Source: Dioscorea cayenensis subsp. rotundata
Taxonomy: Eukaryota > Streptophyta > Magnoliopsida > Dioscoreales > Dioscoreaceae
Direction of reading: 5' to 3'
Assembly (NCBI RefSeq): GCF_009730915.1
Contig: NC_052481.1
Span: 22,146,233 to 22,210,232, forward strand
DNA length: 64,000 nt
Shown in pieces: positions 47,190 to 58,910 of the stretch (position 1 is the first letter of the stretch; each line of letters starts with the position of its first letter). Below the pieces are notes generated by a model, which was not told the DNA's origin, made no database searches, and was given only the letters and a program-made list of their open reading frames with translations. The position numbers and the translations under genes were made by a program.

Positions 47190-48090
47190 AAAAAAAACAA
47201 TGATGTCAGTAACACCGTTGCGCGCTTATCCAATGGGATGGATGAAAAAAGTTGGACTCTCACCGCAAAATGGCGATTCAAGTGTTAAAGCCTTTTATAA
47301 TTTCTTGAATGATGGAGGTCTTCGATGTAACAAAACACCTGTCATTCTGAGGGGGGTTTGCCCAAAAAATCAATCTTTTTCAACTCGGTTAGCCTGGGCT
47401 AACAAGATTCCCGACACTCGAGAACTTAGCCCCTGCGTAGATGTAATTCGCCTCATTCTACCACTTGTGTGTTGTGTCATGCGTGCGTAGAAACCGCTGA
47501 TCATCTCCTCCTCTTTTGCCCTTTTTTTCCCTCGTGACATTTGGAGCTACTTTGGTCGCCTCTTTGGGATTTTTATCTTCCTAGGTCACTCAAGGACCTT
47601 TGGGGAGACTGGAGGAGCAGGTTGCCTAAAACTCTGCTTCCTTTTTGGGACTTGCTTGTGAGAGCTATCATTTGGCATATCTGGACTGAAAGAAACGCTC
47701 AGATTTTCAATTCTATTTGTCTCCCATTTGTCTCCATTATCCTAAAAATTATATGCATGTTAATTTCTTGGTTCAATGCAGCTCCTGAGTCAAAGAAGGC
47801 GAAGCTTGATGAGCCAGTGTCCAAGATCAAGAGGAGCCTGGATTTCCTGAGCTCAAGAGACTCGGGGCGCTCACCCTGCCGTCTGGACTCCCGTCTCAGC
47901 GAGATCTAGCTCGTGGTCTTTGTTTTTGTAGCCCCTAAAGGATTCCTCCTTTAGGGTTTTTTCTTTTCTGCGGCTTTTTGTTTTGTTGTTCTCTTCCCTA
48001 CCACCTCGGTGGTTATCCCTATGTAGAGCTTCTGCCCTCTTTTCTATTTAACGTTTCATGCTTATCCACTTTTTCAAAAATAATGAAACA
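47190..48090 (+). mobile_element. LINE (non-LTR retrotransposon) 3' fragment
   Basis: This is the tail of a plant LINE ORF2. It encodes, in pieces, VKAFYNFLNDGGLRC, TRLAWANKIPDT, then in another frame the zf-RVT zinc motif TTCVLCHACVETADHLLLFC, then SLKDLWGDWRSRLP, ARAIIWHIWTERNAQIFN-like sequence and ILKIICMLISWF. At least two frameshifts separate the parts. The reverse transcriptase core is missing, as in 5'-truncated LINE copies. A 3' UTR of about 180 bp with ctttagggttttttc follows, ending near 48090 with an A-rich taatgaaa motif. Inactive. Confidence 0.8.
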
Positions 48091-49519
48091 AACGAATGGA
48101 AATAATAAAAACAAAAAGGATGAATGAAGATTGAGAAGATAAAGACCACTAAAAAGCAACAGAAGTATTCTCGATCAGGCGGAGGAGAATTACTCTATTA
48201 AAAAAACATAAGGTGAATGTGATGCTGAAAATATTACTTTTTATTTTTTTACTCTATACCACATGTGATTGTGGAGTGGATGACGAGAAAAATGTATTTA
48301 ATTGATGTGTGTTATTTAGGATTTTTTGGTCATATGCAACATAATATTAGTGATACCCAAAACATATTCATTGTTTTATTTTTAATTTAATGTAAATAAG
48401 TCATATGTTGAGGGCATGCACAAATATAAAATCAATTTTTCAATATAGTTGTGCCCTCATCCTATTTAAGTTAAAGTTTAAATTCATTTTTAACATGATA
48501 CAACCACTTTGTGTAAGAAAAATCCTGTCTTAATAGACTAAGTGATCATTTACAAAGATTTAAATTATTTGTTTCAATCTAAGTTAAAAGACATAAAAAA
48601 ATTTGAAAAATTATATAAAATTGTACATCATTAAAAAGATATTATACATCAAACAGAGTTGTTTTTGATATTAAAGAGATGAGTGAAATTTAGGATAATT
48701 AATCAAAAATTAATGCCCGCTTTTAAAAATAGTTTTCATATAAGTGATAGTCTTTTATATAATGTTTTTATCGTATCTAATTACTAGGTATTTATAAAAA
48801 TCATTTGAGTTAAAAAAAGAATTGGCATATTTTTGGGGTAATTTTTCATGATAATAAGTTTATTTTTATGTTATTGTATTTATTTATTTATTTATTTTTG
48901 AAAAAAATTATTGAAATTCTTTTATAACCAAAAGTATCTCAATTTGACAATTATGCAAGTTTTTATTATATTATATTTTATTATTTGATTGGATGGCAAG
49001 AACAGTTTAAATAAAAATTTCAACCAAAAGTTTGATATTTCATTTTCCTCCAACTCAAAAAGTGAAGGGAATCTCCTGTAAGTCTAAAAGGTTTTGGAAT
49101 ATAATAGGACCCAACTAACATAAATGTCATCCTTTTTTTAATTTATTATTGATTTAATAAATGCGTATGAGTTTGTTGTAAATTTTGCTTGGTTTGTTCC
49201 TAGGATTTTTGATAATTTTATATTTATAAACCCCTGTTTGAAAAAAAATCTTTATTTTTACATAAAAGGACAATGATGTCCTTCCAAAATTTCAAACATC
49301 CTAGTGAACCATATGATATTTTGAACTAACCAATAAATCATTAAATTTAAAAGTCATACCCATTTAATCCTTTTTTTAAAACTCTATTTAAATATATTTA
49401 AAATTTCTATATCACATTTATACTTAACTTCCACCTACATTTTTTTTTAGCCTATAAATTTTTTTTTTAGTTAGCATATAAAAATAGATAACACTATGAT
49501 AAATTCATCAATTGAGCTC
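48091..49519. other. AT-rich stretch before the second gap
   Basis: No genes, no clear transposon ends. A (TTTA)n run lies at 48880-48897. Confidence 0.45.
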
Positions 49520-50519
49520 NNNNNNNNNNNNNNNNNNNNNNNNNNNNNNNNNNNNNNNNNNNNNNNNNNNNNNNNNNNNNNNNNNNNNNNNNNNNNNNNN
49601 NNNNNNNNNNNNNNNNNNNNNNNNNNNNNNNNNNNNNNNNNNNNNNNNNNNNNNNNNNNNNNNNNNNNNNNNNNNNNNNNNNNNNNNNNNNNNNNNNNNN
49701 NNNNNNNNNNNNNNNNNNNNNNNNNNNNNNNNNNNNNNNNNNNNNNNNNNNNNNNNNNNNNNNNNNNNNNNNNNNNNNNNNNNNNNNNNNNNNNNNNNNN
49801 NNNNNNNNNNNNNNNNNNNNNNNNNNNNNNNNNNNNNNNNNNNNNNNNNNNNNNNNNNNNNNNNNNNNNNNNNNNNNNNNNNNNNNNNNNNNNNNNNNNN
49901 NNNNNNNNNNNNNNNNNNNNNNNNNNNNNNNNNNNNNNNNNNNNNNNNNNNNNNNNNNNNNNNNNNNNNNNNNNNNNNNNNNNNNNNNNNNNNNNNNNNN
50001 NNNNNNNNNNNNNNNNNNNNNNNNNNNNNNNNNNNNNNNNNNNNNNNNNNNNNNNNNNNNNNNNNNNNNNNNNNNNNNNNNNNNNNNNNNNNNNNNNNNN
50101 NNNNNNNNNNNNNNNNNNNNNNNNNNNNNNNNNNNNNNNNNNNNNNNNNNNNNNNNNNNNNNNNNNNNNNNNNNNNNNNNNNNNNNNNNNNNNNNNNNNN
50201 NNNNNNNNNNNNNNNNNNNNNNNNNNNNNNNNNNNNNNNNNNNNNNNNNNNNNNNNNNNNNNNNNNNNNNNNNNNNNNNNNNNNNNNNNNNNNNNNNNNN
50301 NNNNNNNNNNNNNNNNNNNNNNNNNNNNNNNNNNNNNNNNNNNNNNNNNNNNNNNNNNNNNNNNNNNNNNNNNNNNNNNNNNNNNNNNNNNNNNNNNNNN
50401 NNNNNNNNNNNNNNNNNNNNNNNNNNNNNNNNNNNNNNNNNNNNNNNNNNNNNNNNNNNNNNNNNNNNNNNNNNNNNNNNNNNNNNNNNNNNNNNNNNNN
50501 NNNNNNNNNNNNNNNNNNN
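49520..50519. other. Assembly gap of 1000 N
   Basis: Exactly 1000 unknown bases. It removes the RNase H and integrase part of the gypsy element on its right; long frames over it are artefacts. Confidence 0.99.
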
Positions 50520-50659
50520 ACATTCAACATCCCACTTAAAAGGTGTATTTTTCTTGACCAACCTGGAAAAAGGCTTGCATCTTTCTAATAAGTTGGAAAT
50601 GAATCTTCTAATATGTGCTAAACACCCTTGAAAATATCGCAACTGCTTCAATGTTTATA

Positions 50660-51619
50660 GAGGTGGCATTTCCAACATTGCCTTTATCTTAGAAGGATCT
50701 ACTTCTATCCCTCGATGTCTTACAATGAAACATAGAAATTTTTCAGATAGGACTCCAAAGGCGTATTTTATTAGGTTCATTTTCAATTTATATTCTCTGA
50801 GGCGTATGAAAGTAGTTCTCAGATCTTCAAGATGTTTGTCTTTTGAATTTTTTTCGCTACCAGATTATCTACATAGCATTCAATGACCTTATGAATCAGA
50901 TCGTCAAATATTTTGGTCATATCTCTTTGATATGTTTCCCCCGCATTTTTCAAGCGAAACAACATTACCCTATAACTATATATCCCCATAGGTGTTCGGA
51001 AAGCAGTATGTTTCTCATCATATGTGTGCATCTTAATTTGATTATATCTTGTGTATCCATCCATAAAGGAAAACATCTCATACCCTATGGTGTTGCCGAT
51101 CATGATCTTCATGACTGGTACAGGAAAATCATCTTTGGGACATGCTTTGCTCAAATCTCTGAAATCAATGCATATCCGTATCTGATCATTCTTTTTCTTT
51201 ACAACTACTATATTAGCAATTCAATGTGGGTATTTTTCTTCCCTAATAAAATTTGCTTCTATCAACTTCTTTGTTTCTTCTATTACTTTCTCTTCTAAGT
51301 CAAATTTCATCTTTCTTGGCGCCTACTAAATTAGAGAAACATTGAAATCAATAGCCAATCTGTGAACAACTACCTCATTCTCTAGCCCTGGCATCTCATT
51401 ATAATTCCAAGAGAAATAGTCAATAAATTCTTTTAAAAGAACTTTGAAAGATTTTTTTTGTTCTTCTAACAGTTGTGCACTTAAGAAAGTTGGCCTTGGG
51501 TATTCATCATTTCCCAAGTTGATTTCAAGTAACTCATCAATTGTTGCTTGACCACTATCCTCTAATTCAAGTGGTGCATTTTTCATCGTAACGTCTTCTT
51601 CTTCCTTAGACACCATCAT
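50660..51619 (-). pseudogene. gypsy reverse transcriptase, degenerate
   Basis: Block 51619-51326 is the lead-in (KSFKVLLKEFIDYFSWNYNE, MPGLE). Block 51154-50819 is the palm: KACPKDDFPVP, FSFMDGYTRYNQIKM, TAFRTPMGIYSYRVM, LKNAGETYQRDMTKIFDDL and ECYVDNLVAKK. The catalytic YVDD is changed to YVDN, and PFGLKNAG is changed to LFRLKNAG. Block 50810-50660 continues with KYAFGVLSEKFLCF and HRGIEVDPSKIKAM. Several stops and shifts separate the blocks. Loss of the second catalytic Asp shows the enzyme is inactive. Confidence 0.85.
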
Positions 51620-51722
51620 ATAACATGAGTGCTTGGAAGATTTAGAATAACCTACCCCTTTCTTGTCTTGATGGGAATGGTTCCATAATTGATGAAAAAT
51701 TTGATATTACTTCTTTAACCAG

Positions 51723-52236
51723 TTTATTTTGCGGGTAAATTTTTCCAGTGATTACCTAAGTTTGGCCTTATATCAGTTTGAGCACTAACTTTCAATTTGT
51801 ATCAAAATGAGCATCAAATTTTAATTTCATTTCTTCGACAGGGTAATTGGGGATTTTCGGTGGATTTTTGGTGACGTGGACATCCGAAAGCTTTCATGGG
51901 TGCCCTGGGTCCACATCACTAGGGCTATAGTATTATGGAGAGAGAGGAAAAGAAGAGGATGATGGGAGAGAAACTGACGTGTACATCATACGTGGACAAA
52001 AAAAAGCCACATTGGTTAAGTGGCTGAGTTGGTGAGTTGGTGACATGGACTCGGTGCATCCACGCAAGCTTTCCAGCATCTACATCACAAAAAATCCACA
52101 AGAAATCCCCAATTACCCAGCTGGAGAAATGAAATTAAAACTTGATGCTCATTTCAATATAAATTGAAAGTTAGTGCTCAAACTGATATAAGGGCAAACT
52201 TAGATACTCACTAGAAAAATTTACCCTTTATTTTGC
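51723..52236. mobile_element. 494-bp MITE nested in the gypsy element
   Basis: The element spans 51733-52226 and is flanked by the direct repeat TTTATTTTGC at 51723-51732 and 52227-52236. Its ends are long inverted repeats of about 160 bp: gggtaaatttttcyagtgat, taagtttg, cttatatcagtttgagcact, aactttcaatttrtat, atgagcatcaa, ttttaatttcatttct, gggtaattggggattt and gtggattttt are found on both arms in inverse order. A 9-10-bp duplication plus long inverted repeats points to a Mutator-like, non-autonomous element. It inserted after the retrotransposon. Confidence 0.9.
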
Positions 52237-53070
52237 CCCCAAACTCTTCAACAATCCTCTTGAATTTGTAAGGGTAATGGCTTGGGAATTTTATAGGTTG
52301 GACTTCACTATCCTCTTCTTGTTCAATGTGTATAATGTCATCATTTGAAATTTTGTTATTTTTAACTTTGTAAAAGAGGATACCTCTTTCCTTCTCATTT
52401 TGAGCTAGCACATAAAAAATCTTCAAATGCTCAACTGTATGAACTTTCAAATCATCTAGGGACTTGTAGAAACCATCTAGAACCCTTGTGATATGTAATG
52501 TGATTTCTCGAGTAGACCCTTTGGTTTGATTTGTATCACTTTCATCTTCTGAAAATTTAGTTTCACTGCCAAAGTGAGGCAATGTTGATTCTTTCTTTTT
52601 GGATACTGGAATAGCATTTGATGGTTTTGCCAAAGACTTGTCCATTAAGGTTGGTGTTTTGCCCCCTTTGGAGTCACCAAGATAGTATTTGGCGTCCTCA
52701 TAATGTATTTCATGGACACCAAAGGGTTGAATTTCACCATCTGTTCTGCATTCTTCTCCATCCACCATATATTTCATGCACTAATGAAGGGTTGAAGGGA
52801 CCATCTGGTTTTCATGGATCCATGGCCTACCCAACAAGGTTTTGTATGCGGCATCAGCATCAATCACATGGAACTTCACATCAAATATGATCTTTTAAAA
52901 CTTGATCAGGAGAGTGATAGATCCTAATGCTTTCTAACAATACTGATTAAAGCCTTGAATTATGATCCTTTTTGGAGATAAGTGACATATTATCCAAAGC
53001 TAATATCCAAAGAGTATTGAGGATCATTAGGTTTAAGGAAGATCCTGGATCAGCTAGAATTCAATTGATC
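52237..53070 (-). pseudogene. gypsy protease and linker region, degenerate
   Basis: Contains DPGSSLNLMILNTL (retropepsin-like active-site region, D-x-G form) near 53060-53010, then [20 protein letters not shown] and VPSTLH ahead of KYMVDGEE (52777 downward), a pattern typical of plant gypsy polyproteins between protease and RT. The block 52777-52211 is open for 188 codons but runs into the MITE. Stops interrupt the rest. Confidence 0.75.
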
Positions 53071-53899
53071 TTTATTCCATCACAAGACCCTGTCATATAC
53101 AATGGTCTATTGTGCTCTGCGTTCCAAGTAATAAGTCTTCAGTGGTGAATGATACCGAAAGTGTATGTGTTGTGTACAAAGCATACCGAAAGTGTATGTG
53201 TTGTGTACAAAGCTTCTGTCATATTAATTTTAGCAAAATAAGCTTGATACTCCTTAGGTTTTGTAGGGCATGTATTAAAGATTCCCTGACTTCTGTTGAC
53301 ATCAGTAGTGTGTCATACATGCTAAGTAGAGCAGGGACTTTCTTCAGGTGTGCCAAGATATTATAATATGGTTTCTTCAATGGTTTCTTTGGTGAGACAT
53401 TTTACTCTTCTATCATCTTCCCTTTATTTTTATCACTTGAGCTGGAAGCCTATCTTGATTGGAGTAACTTGCCAGTTCTAAGCTACATTTGATGTACGTG
53501 GCAGGGTACTTTATCCTCTTCATCTGCAAAATTCAACTCATCATCAAAACTTTCGTGACATACTATGGCATAACGAACACCTCTTGTTTTAAAAAAATCA
53601 ACAATCAACTTCAAGTTTCCATGGAAACTTGCTTTTGTAGCCATTTTTAAAAATTCTAACAATATACTATAGTGTGTCCCACAAGTCGGTGATATGGACA
53701 ATAATATGGGTGACTTGTTAGGTAATATCACAAAAATTAAATAACATAAAAGGGCATGCGGAAGCAATAATATATTTGTGATATATAATCTATTTGTTTT
53801 AATGAGCATCTTAATTTAATTAAAAGAAGGGATATCTTTAGTAAGCATCGCTTTTCTCAGAATTTTATACTTCGGGGGTCTTTGGAGTATAGCATGGTT

Positions 53900-56022
53900 T
53901 CTTTGGCTTTTCTAACTGGTGTGGCTTTGAGAGTTTGACATTTTCCTTCTTCCCTCTTTCTCTGAATGCCATCTTCTTTTTCTGCTTATGTCTGATGTAA
54001 GGCCGACCATGGTGATCATACAGTTTTCAAAATTTAAAAAACTATCTTCATCATCATCTTTATCATATATAGAGTATTCACCTCCAAAAATATCCCTACA
54101 AGTTTCCACTTGTATTATTTCAACATTTTCTTCAACTAATTCCTTAAGTTGCTCTTCACCCTCATAGTCTTTAAGAGTGGTCAACATCCTTTCCTTCAGT
54201 TCATATTCTTCAAGAGATTCAATATATTCTTCTATGATGGATTTCTTATATTTTGAGTGTTCATGTTTCTGCTTCTTCTTCTTATCCCTTTTCTTGATTT
54301 GCTTTATTGGAAGCCCTTCAGGAGGTTTCTGGGCATTTCTCTACTTTATCCTTGGGAGCTCGACCTCTTCATCATCTTCTTTGACTTTTTGGATATGAAT
54401 ACTTCCCACAATTCTCCTGGAATAGTAGTAATTTTCCCATCAAATATCGATGGGAGCATTATTTTATTACCCACTACTGTGATTTCCCCTTAGGATGATC
54501 CCTCATAGTCTAGGGTAGTCATGTAATGGATATGTTGAGCAGGTTGTTCCAAAAGAACATTCTTGGAGAGTGTGATCCTGCCTTGATATTGACACTCAAG
54601 ACAATCTTTAAAAACATAGCAGTCTTCAATTGTATGCCCCAATACTCTATGGTATGGGCAATAACTAGGATGATCTTTCTTACTCTGTTCTTCCAGTCTC
54701 TTACACATAGGCAGTTGCAGGCCTCCTTTCATGGCATCTTTAAAAATTTTTAGTACTTTATCTCTTTGAAAAGAATAGCTTTTGTTCATTCTCTCTTTCA
54801 AAGAGGAAATAGGCCTTCGTACATTTCCAGGAGTCCTTAAGCTGGATGGCTTAGCTTGTTCAGGTTTATGTAACTCTATAGTGTTTTTTCATTTATCAAC
54901 ATTGAAGGTTGTAGCTATACCTGACACCTTTTGCCTTTTTAGACTTGTCATTTTTGGAAGTTTGGAAATTAGACAACATCCTAGGGTTAGTCCTTTCCAA
55001 TTTCTTGTCTTGTGAGATCAACTCTTAAAATGTAGTAATGGCAGAAGTACTTAAGAAAGGTGCCATCCAACTGTCAATGTTCCCGAGTAACAATCCCACT
55101 ACTTGAGGTTGGTCCAGGCGTTATTCACACTTAATACTAAAGTTTCTCCATCTCATAATGCATTCAACTAGTTTCTCATCTTTGATTTGGTGAGTGGCCG
55201 CGAGATCAGCTATCGTGATCTTATCATTAACACCTCCAAACCGTACTCGAAATGTATCTTTCAGCTATTGCCTATTTTGAATCGATTTGGGTTGCAAACT
55301 TGCATACCACTAAAATGCAACTCTTGTGTGGATGACAAAAAATTATCTAAGTAGAAGTGAAGGTTTTGTACTTGTGTCTCCACATGCAGTTACAAAATGA
55401 GCTAAGTGTTGATCAAGATTACCAATCCCATTGAATTGTCTAAATTTACGCACATTATATCCTTTGGGATAGGGTACTAAAAATGATAGCTGGGATAATG
55501 TTTGTCACTATCAACTCTTATCTTGCTATTTTTGGCAAGTTTAAGTTTAGTGGTCACCATCTGTTGTATCTCCTTCAGAATCATTGCAACTGAATGTTCT
55601 TAGATAGGGATACTTCTTGTTCCCTTTTGCCATCATTTTTGTATTTGGAATACTGCATCATTAACATCATCATATTTTTCATTCATTTTCTTGTATTTTG
55701 TTTCCTGATTTTCCATTTGTTGGAATTTCTTCATGATATTGTTCTAGTCCAAAACAAAGGCTATTTCATCTTTAGCATCTTCATTTGAAGGATATGCCTC
55801 CTTGTAATCTTTTGGTATAGCATGTGGAATATGGCTTGAACCTTCCTCTCCAACCATGCTTTGAGAATCTGTTACTTGTCTATGAGATCTTGTGATAGGC
55901 CCTGTTTGTTCCTGTTTAGCTGTAGGGTCTCCTCGAGCTTCGGTAATCATATGGACACTGTGTATTTTGACATCCCCATTGGATATATCTTCATCTTTAG
56001 TCCTCTTCTTTCGATCAAACAT
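53900..56022 (-). pseudogene. gypsy gag region, degenerate
   Basis: Starts with charged sequence at 56022 (MFDRKKRTKDEDISNGD). Includes a Cys/His motif CPYHRVLGHTIEDCYVFKDC at about 54680-54620, a gag zinc-knuckle-like unit of the CxxH...HxxxxC type. The capsid part around 55440-55080 is full of stops. The Glu-rich end (54187-53912: LKELVEENVEIIQVETC) leads to the protease region. Confidence 0.7.
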
Positions 56023-56438
56023 TGAGTGAGAAGCTAAAGCTTGACCCTATGAAGCCTGCAGTTGTGAAACTTGATCATTTGGCAAAATAATTCGATCAAA
56101 AACTGTTTTATGTGCGCTTAACACTAATTGTTTCTTCTTTTGATAAAATTCCCTTGCCTTTATTTTGTTTGATTTCAATTCCTTTGATGCTCCGTATATC
56201 TTATAAGGTTTTCGCGATACCTGAGAGAGGAAATGATTCTCAACACCATGAATTAGTTGTTCTTTGGATGGTTTTCGGATTCATGCCCACAAGATTGAAG
56301 TGCCTCCAATACCTCCACAACGCTGCTGTCCCAAGTTTTGACAGATTTACTTTCTGGTATTTGCACAAGATAAAATCAATCACTTGACATAATGTGCAAG
56401 TTCTTAAGCTCAATTACACATTGAGTATTAATTGTAAT
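56023..56438. other. Junction between gypsy gag and the conserved gene
   Basis: This should hold the gypsy leader and perhaps a 5' LTR remnant, or intron of the gene to the right. I see no tRNA primer site, no LTR ends and no coding match. Confidence 0.35.
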
Positions 56439-58522
56439 TTATACCTTGAGTTGAATGTCCCTGTAGTTGTTTTGGTTGCTTGATTTCGTTGAGGTTGTTG
56501 ATGATGTCCATGACTTGGCATTCCTTGCTCTTGGTTTAGTTGATCGGTGAAACTCTTTGGTAGCTGGTGAAATATATAAAAAGATTTAGTATTGAATAGA
56601 AGAGGAAGCATGGTTGTACGATAAACCAATGTCTTACAGTAATTAACATCTTTATCTTCAATGTCAAGGCAACCACATGAAGAGTTATCACAGTCTATGT
56701 CTCTGTGATCTTCGTTCCCTGATGGAGCTTCTAAAACACTTAAAGCATTCCTTTGTAACTTCACCTCCACTCCATTCTTTCAGGACCTGGAATGTTGAGG
56801 GTGGTTAAGAGCTATAAGTTCAATATATATATATATATATATAGGGAGAGAGAGAATTGAAAGGGAACCTACACCAGCATTGCCTCACTTAAATCTAGTG
56901 TTATTTCTATATTAGTATGGAAGGGCCATTAATGATCTTTAAAGTTCAAGGAACTCTTAATCTGTGATATTCATATGAAAACTACAAAAAGAATGGGTGA
57001 TCAAAAACTAGATGTTTAATTGACCCCAATTAATGATGATTCACAATCCATGCATATATAAAAAGATTGGGATGATAAATAAGTAAAGTTGAAATGTACC
57101 AGCCAATGCCAGCCACCAAGACCAGTAGCCTTCTTGACAACACCCTGCAAACCAACCAAAACAGACTTTGTTCGGTTGTTCCCAGTGACAATGACCTTAG
57201 TGTGCCTAGGAAGCACGGCCAGGTCCTCATCACTGCTTTCGACCAGGGATGGAGATAGAATACGAGAAGCACTAGTGTCACCCTCCATAAGCAACACTAC
57301 CAACCCTTTCTGTTAAAGGTTCACATGTAAAGAAGGAAAAAAATCACAAAATAATCAGAAAGATATTGACATTCTACAAATGGTAAGCACAACAAAATTA
57401 AACAATAGTTTCCCGTGATTATAGAAACAACTCAGGTTAAATGGCATCCAAAACTTACTGAAATTAACTGTTATGGAATTTTCAAGAAAAATCCATAAGA
57501 CAACCAGACACTGCTGATGATCCAGATGAAATTTTACAAAGTAATGCAAGACACGTAACATAAAATGGGGTGAAGAATCTCAATAAAAAAAAACTGATAA
57601 CTGTTATATTGGAAAAAAAAACAATCATAACCATCTATACATTATAGCAAGCAAACTAGTTGAAAAGCAATAATTCTCAGGGCCCACTTATTGATAATTA
57701 CAATAGAATTAGGCACATCAAGTGCTCAAACACCAAACCTTTGAAAAATAGATCAATCTGTCACATTCTACAACAATCAACATAACCAAGCTTTATAAAA
57801 AATGCACAACAGCTCACAAAACCACAAGCTAGATACTATTCTTTCCAAACGTGAAACTTATCTGGAGGAACTTATCTTCTGCTAATTGAACTAAGCTAAT
57901 CACTAAGATTAAGTGTTTTGATGATTTTATTTAACTAAAAATTTAAAATTACAATTGCATCTATAGTTAGTCTGGATCATCACACTAAAATAAGCAAATT
58001 TCAATTAGGTACAATGAAACAATCAGAGTTCTAATTCCATTTGGGTAACTCACAAGAAAATCACTGATACATTAACTATCACCCCTAATTGCTCTGTGAT
58101 TTCTATTTTCAATAGATTAGATGAACAAAATGAAAGATTTTTTTACTCCATAAGTTCTGTTTTTTGATGAAGATGCCACTGGAATCCACAGGTTAAACCA
58201 ATCTAATCAAAAATCAAAAATCAAATTCTAAAAGAAACAATTTATAACAATGAGAGAGTAAGGAACAAAAAAATATAAATCAGAAAGACAAAAAAAGGTT
58301 AGAATTTTACTTTTTAAGATCAAATTATATATATATATATATAAGTCAAATAATCAAAAGATCAAACTCAACTCTAATTCAGAACCCAAAATTCAAATTC
58401 AAAAACTCGAATTACATCGACATTACCTCGATCCAAGCAGGATAATCAATGATCCGAATAGAGAAACAAGAATGCAGTGGATTTAGGCCTCCGAAGTCTT
58501 GAATCCAGGGTTTTTCCGCCAT
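56439..58522 (-). CDS. Conserved plant protein of unknown function
   Basis: Four exons join in frame: 58522-58427 (MAEKPWIQDFGGLNPLHSCF, RIIDYPAWIE), 57309-57100, 56776-56638 and 56563 onward. Exon 2 has the strongest block: LPRHTKVIVTGNNRTKSVLV then GLQGVVKKATGLGGWHWL, resembling a KOW-like beta unit. Exon 3 continues NGVEVKLQRNALSVLEAP. I know this block as conserved in land plants but cannot name a function. If exon 4 is not spliced it ends IQLKV and TAA at 56441-56439 (189 residues). A donor AAG|GTATAA at 56445 could instead lead to further exons to the left, where the gypsy element lies. The exon 3 acceptor looks shifted (see findings). The (TA)n at 56824-56842 is intronic. Confidence 0.75.
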
Positions 58523-58745
58523 GAAAAACCAGATTTCGACCTTTAATTGGGCTAAAAACACAGGGATCGGATGAAAAAAACAAGATTCAGCTAGGGATTA
58601 CCACGAATTAGTAGAAGAAAAAGGCTAGATTTTGAAGAATGAGAGCAAGAGAACAATGGTAGAGAGAGCTTCGAGCTTTCCAAATGCTCTGCGACTGTGG
58701 AGCTCCACGAGGTCTCTCTCTCTCTCTCTGTCTCTATTAACCAGT
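58523..58745 (-). promoter_or_regulatory. Promoter and leader of the conserved gene
   Basis: GC-richer leader with a CT/GA tract at 58714-58729 typical of plant 5' UTRs, read on the minus strand. No TATA box that I would defend. Confidence 0.35.
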
Positions 58746-58871
58746 CCGCGCCTTAGAATCAATGCCGAAATTACCAAAAAGGACACTGTTGGCTCTTAAT
58801 TTACCAAACTACCCTTATCCATTTAAAATGCTTGCATTTTATTTATTGTTGAAAAAATTGATTATTTTGAC

Positions 58872-58910
<39 letters not shown>

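Larger units (their letters stand above)
50520..56022 (-). mobile_element. Decayed Ty3/gypsy retrotransposon
   Basis: Read right to left, the order is gag (56022 to about 53900), protease region (about 53060-52760), linker, reverse transcriptase (51619-50660) and the start of RNase H at the gap edge (ISNLLERCKPFSRLVKKNTPF). That order and the motifs fit Ty3/gypsy. The frame is broken many times, so the copy is dead. A MITE of 494 bp splits it at 51733-52226. I found neither LTR: the 3' LTR should lie in or left of the gap, and the expected 5' LTR near 56050-56400 has no partner in the window. Confidence 0.85.

Noticed and set aside
49471-50651. Very long open frames in several frames around the second gap (and 28556-29602 around the first)
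   Set aside because: They consist of N translated as unknown residues. They are artefacts of the gaps.
52618-55015. Plus-strand frames across the gypsy region
   Set aside because: They are antisense to gag and protease fragments, which have recognisable motifs on the minus strand.
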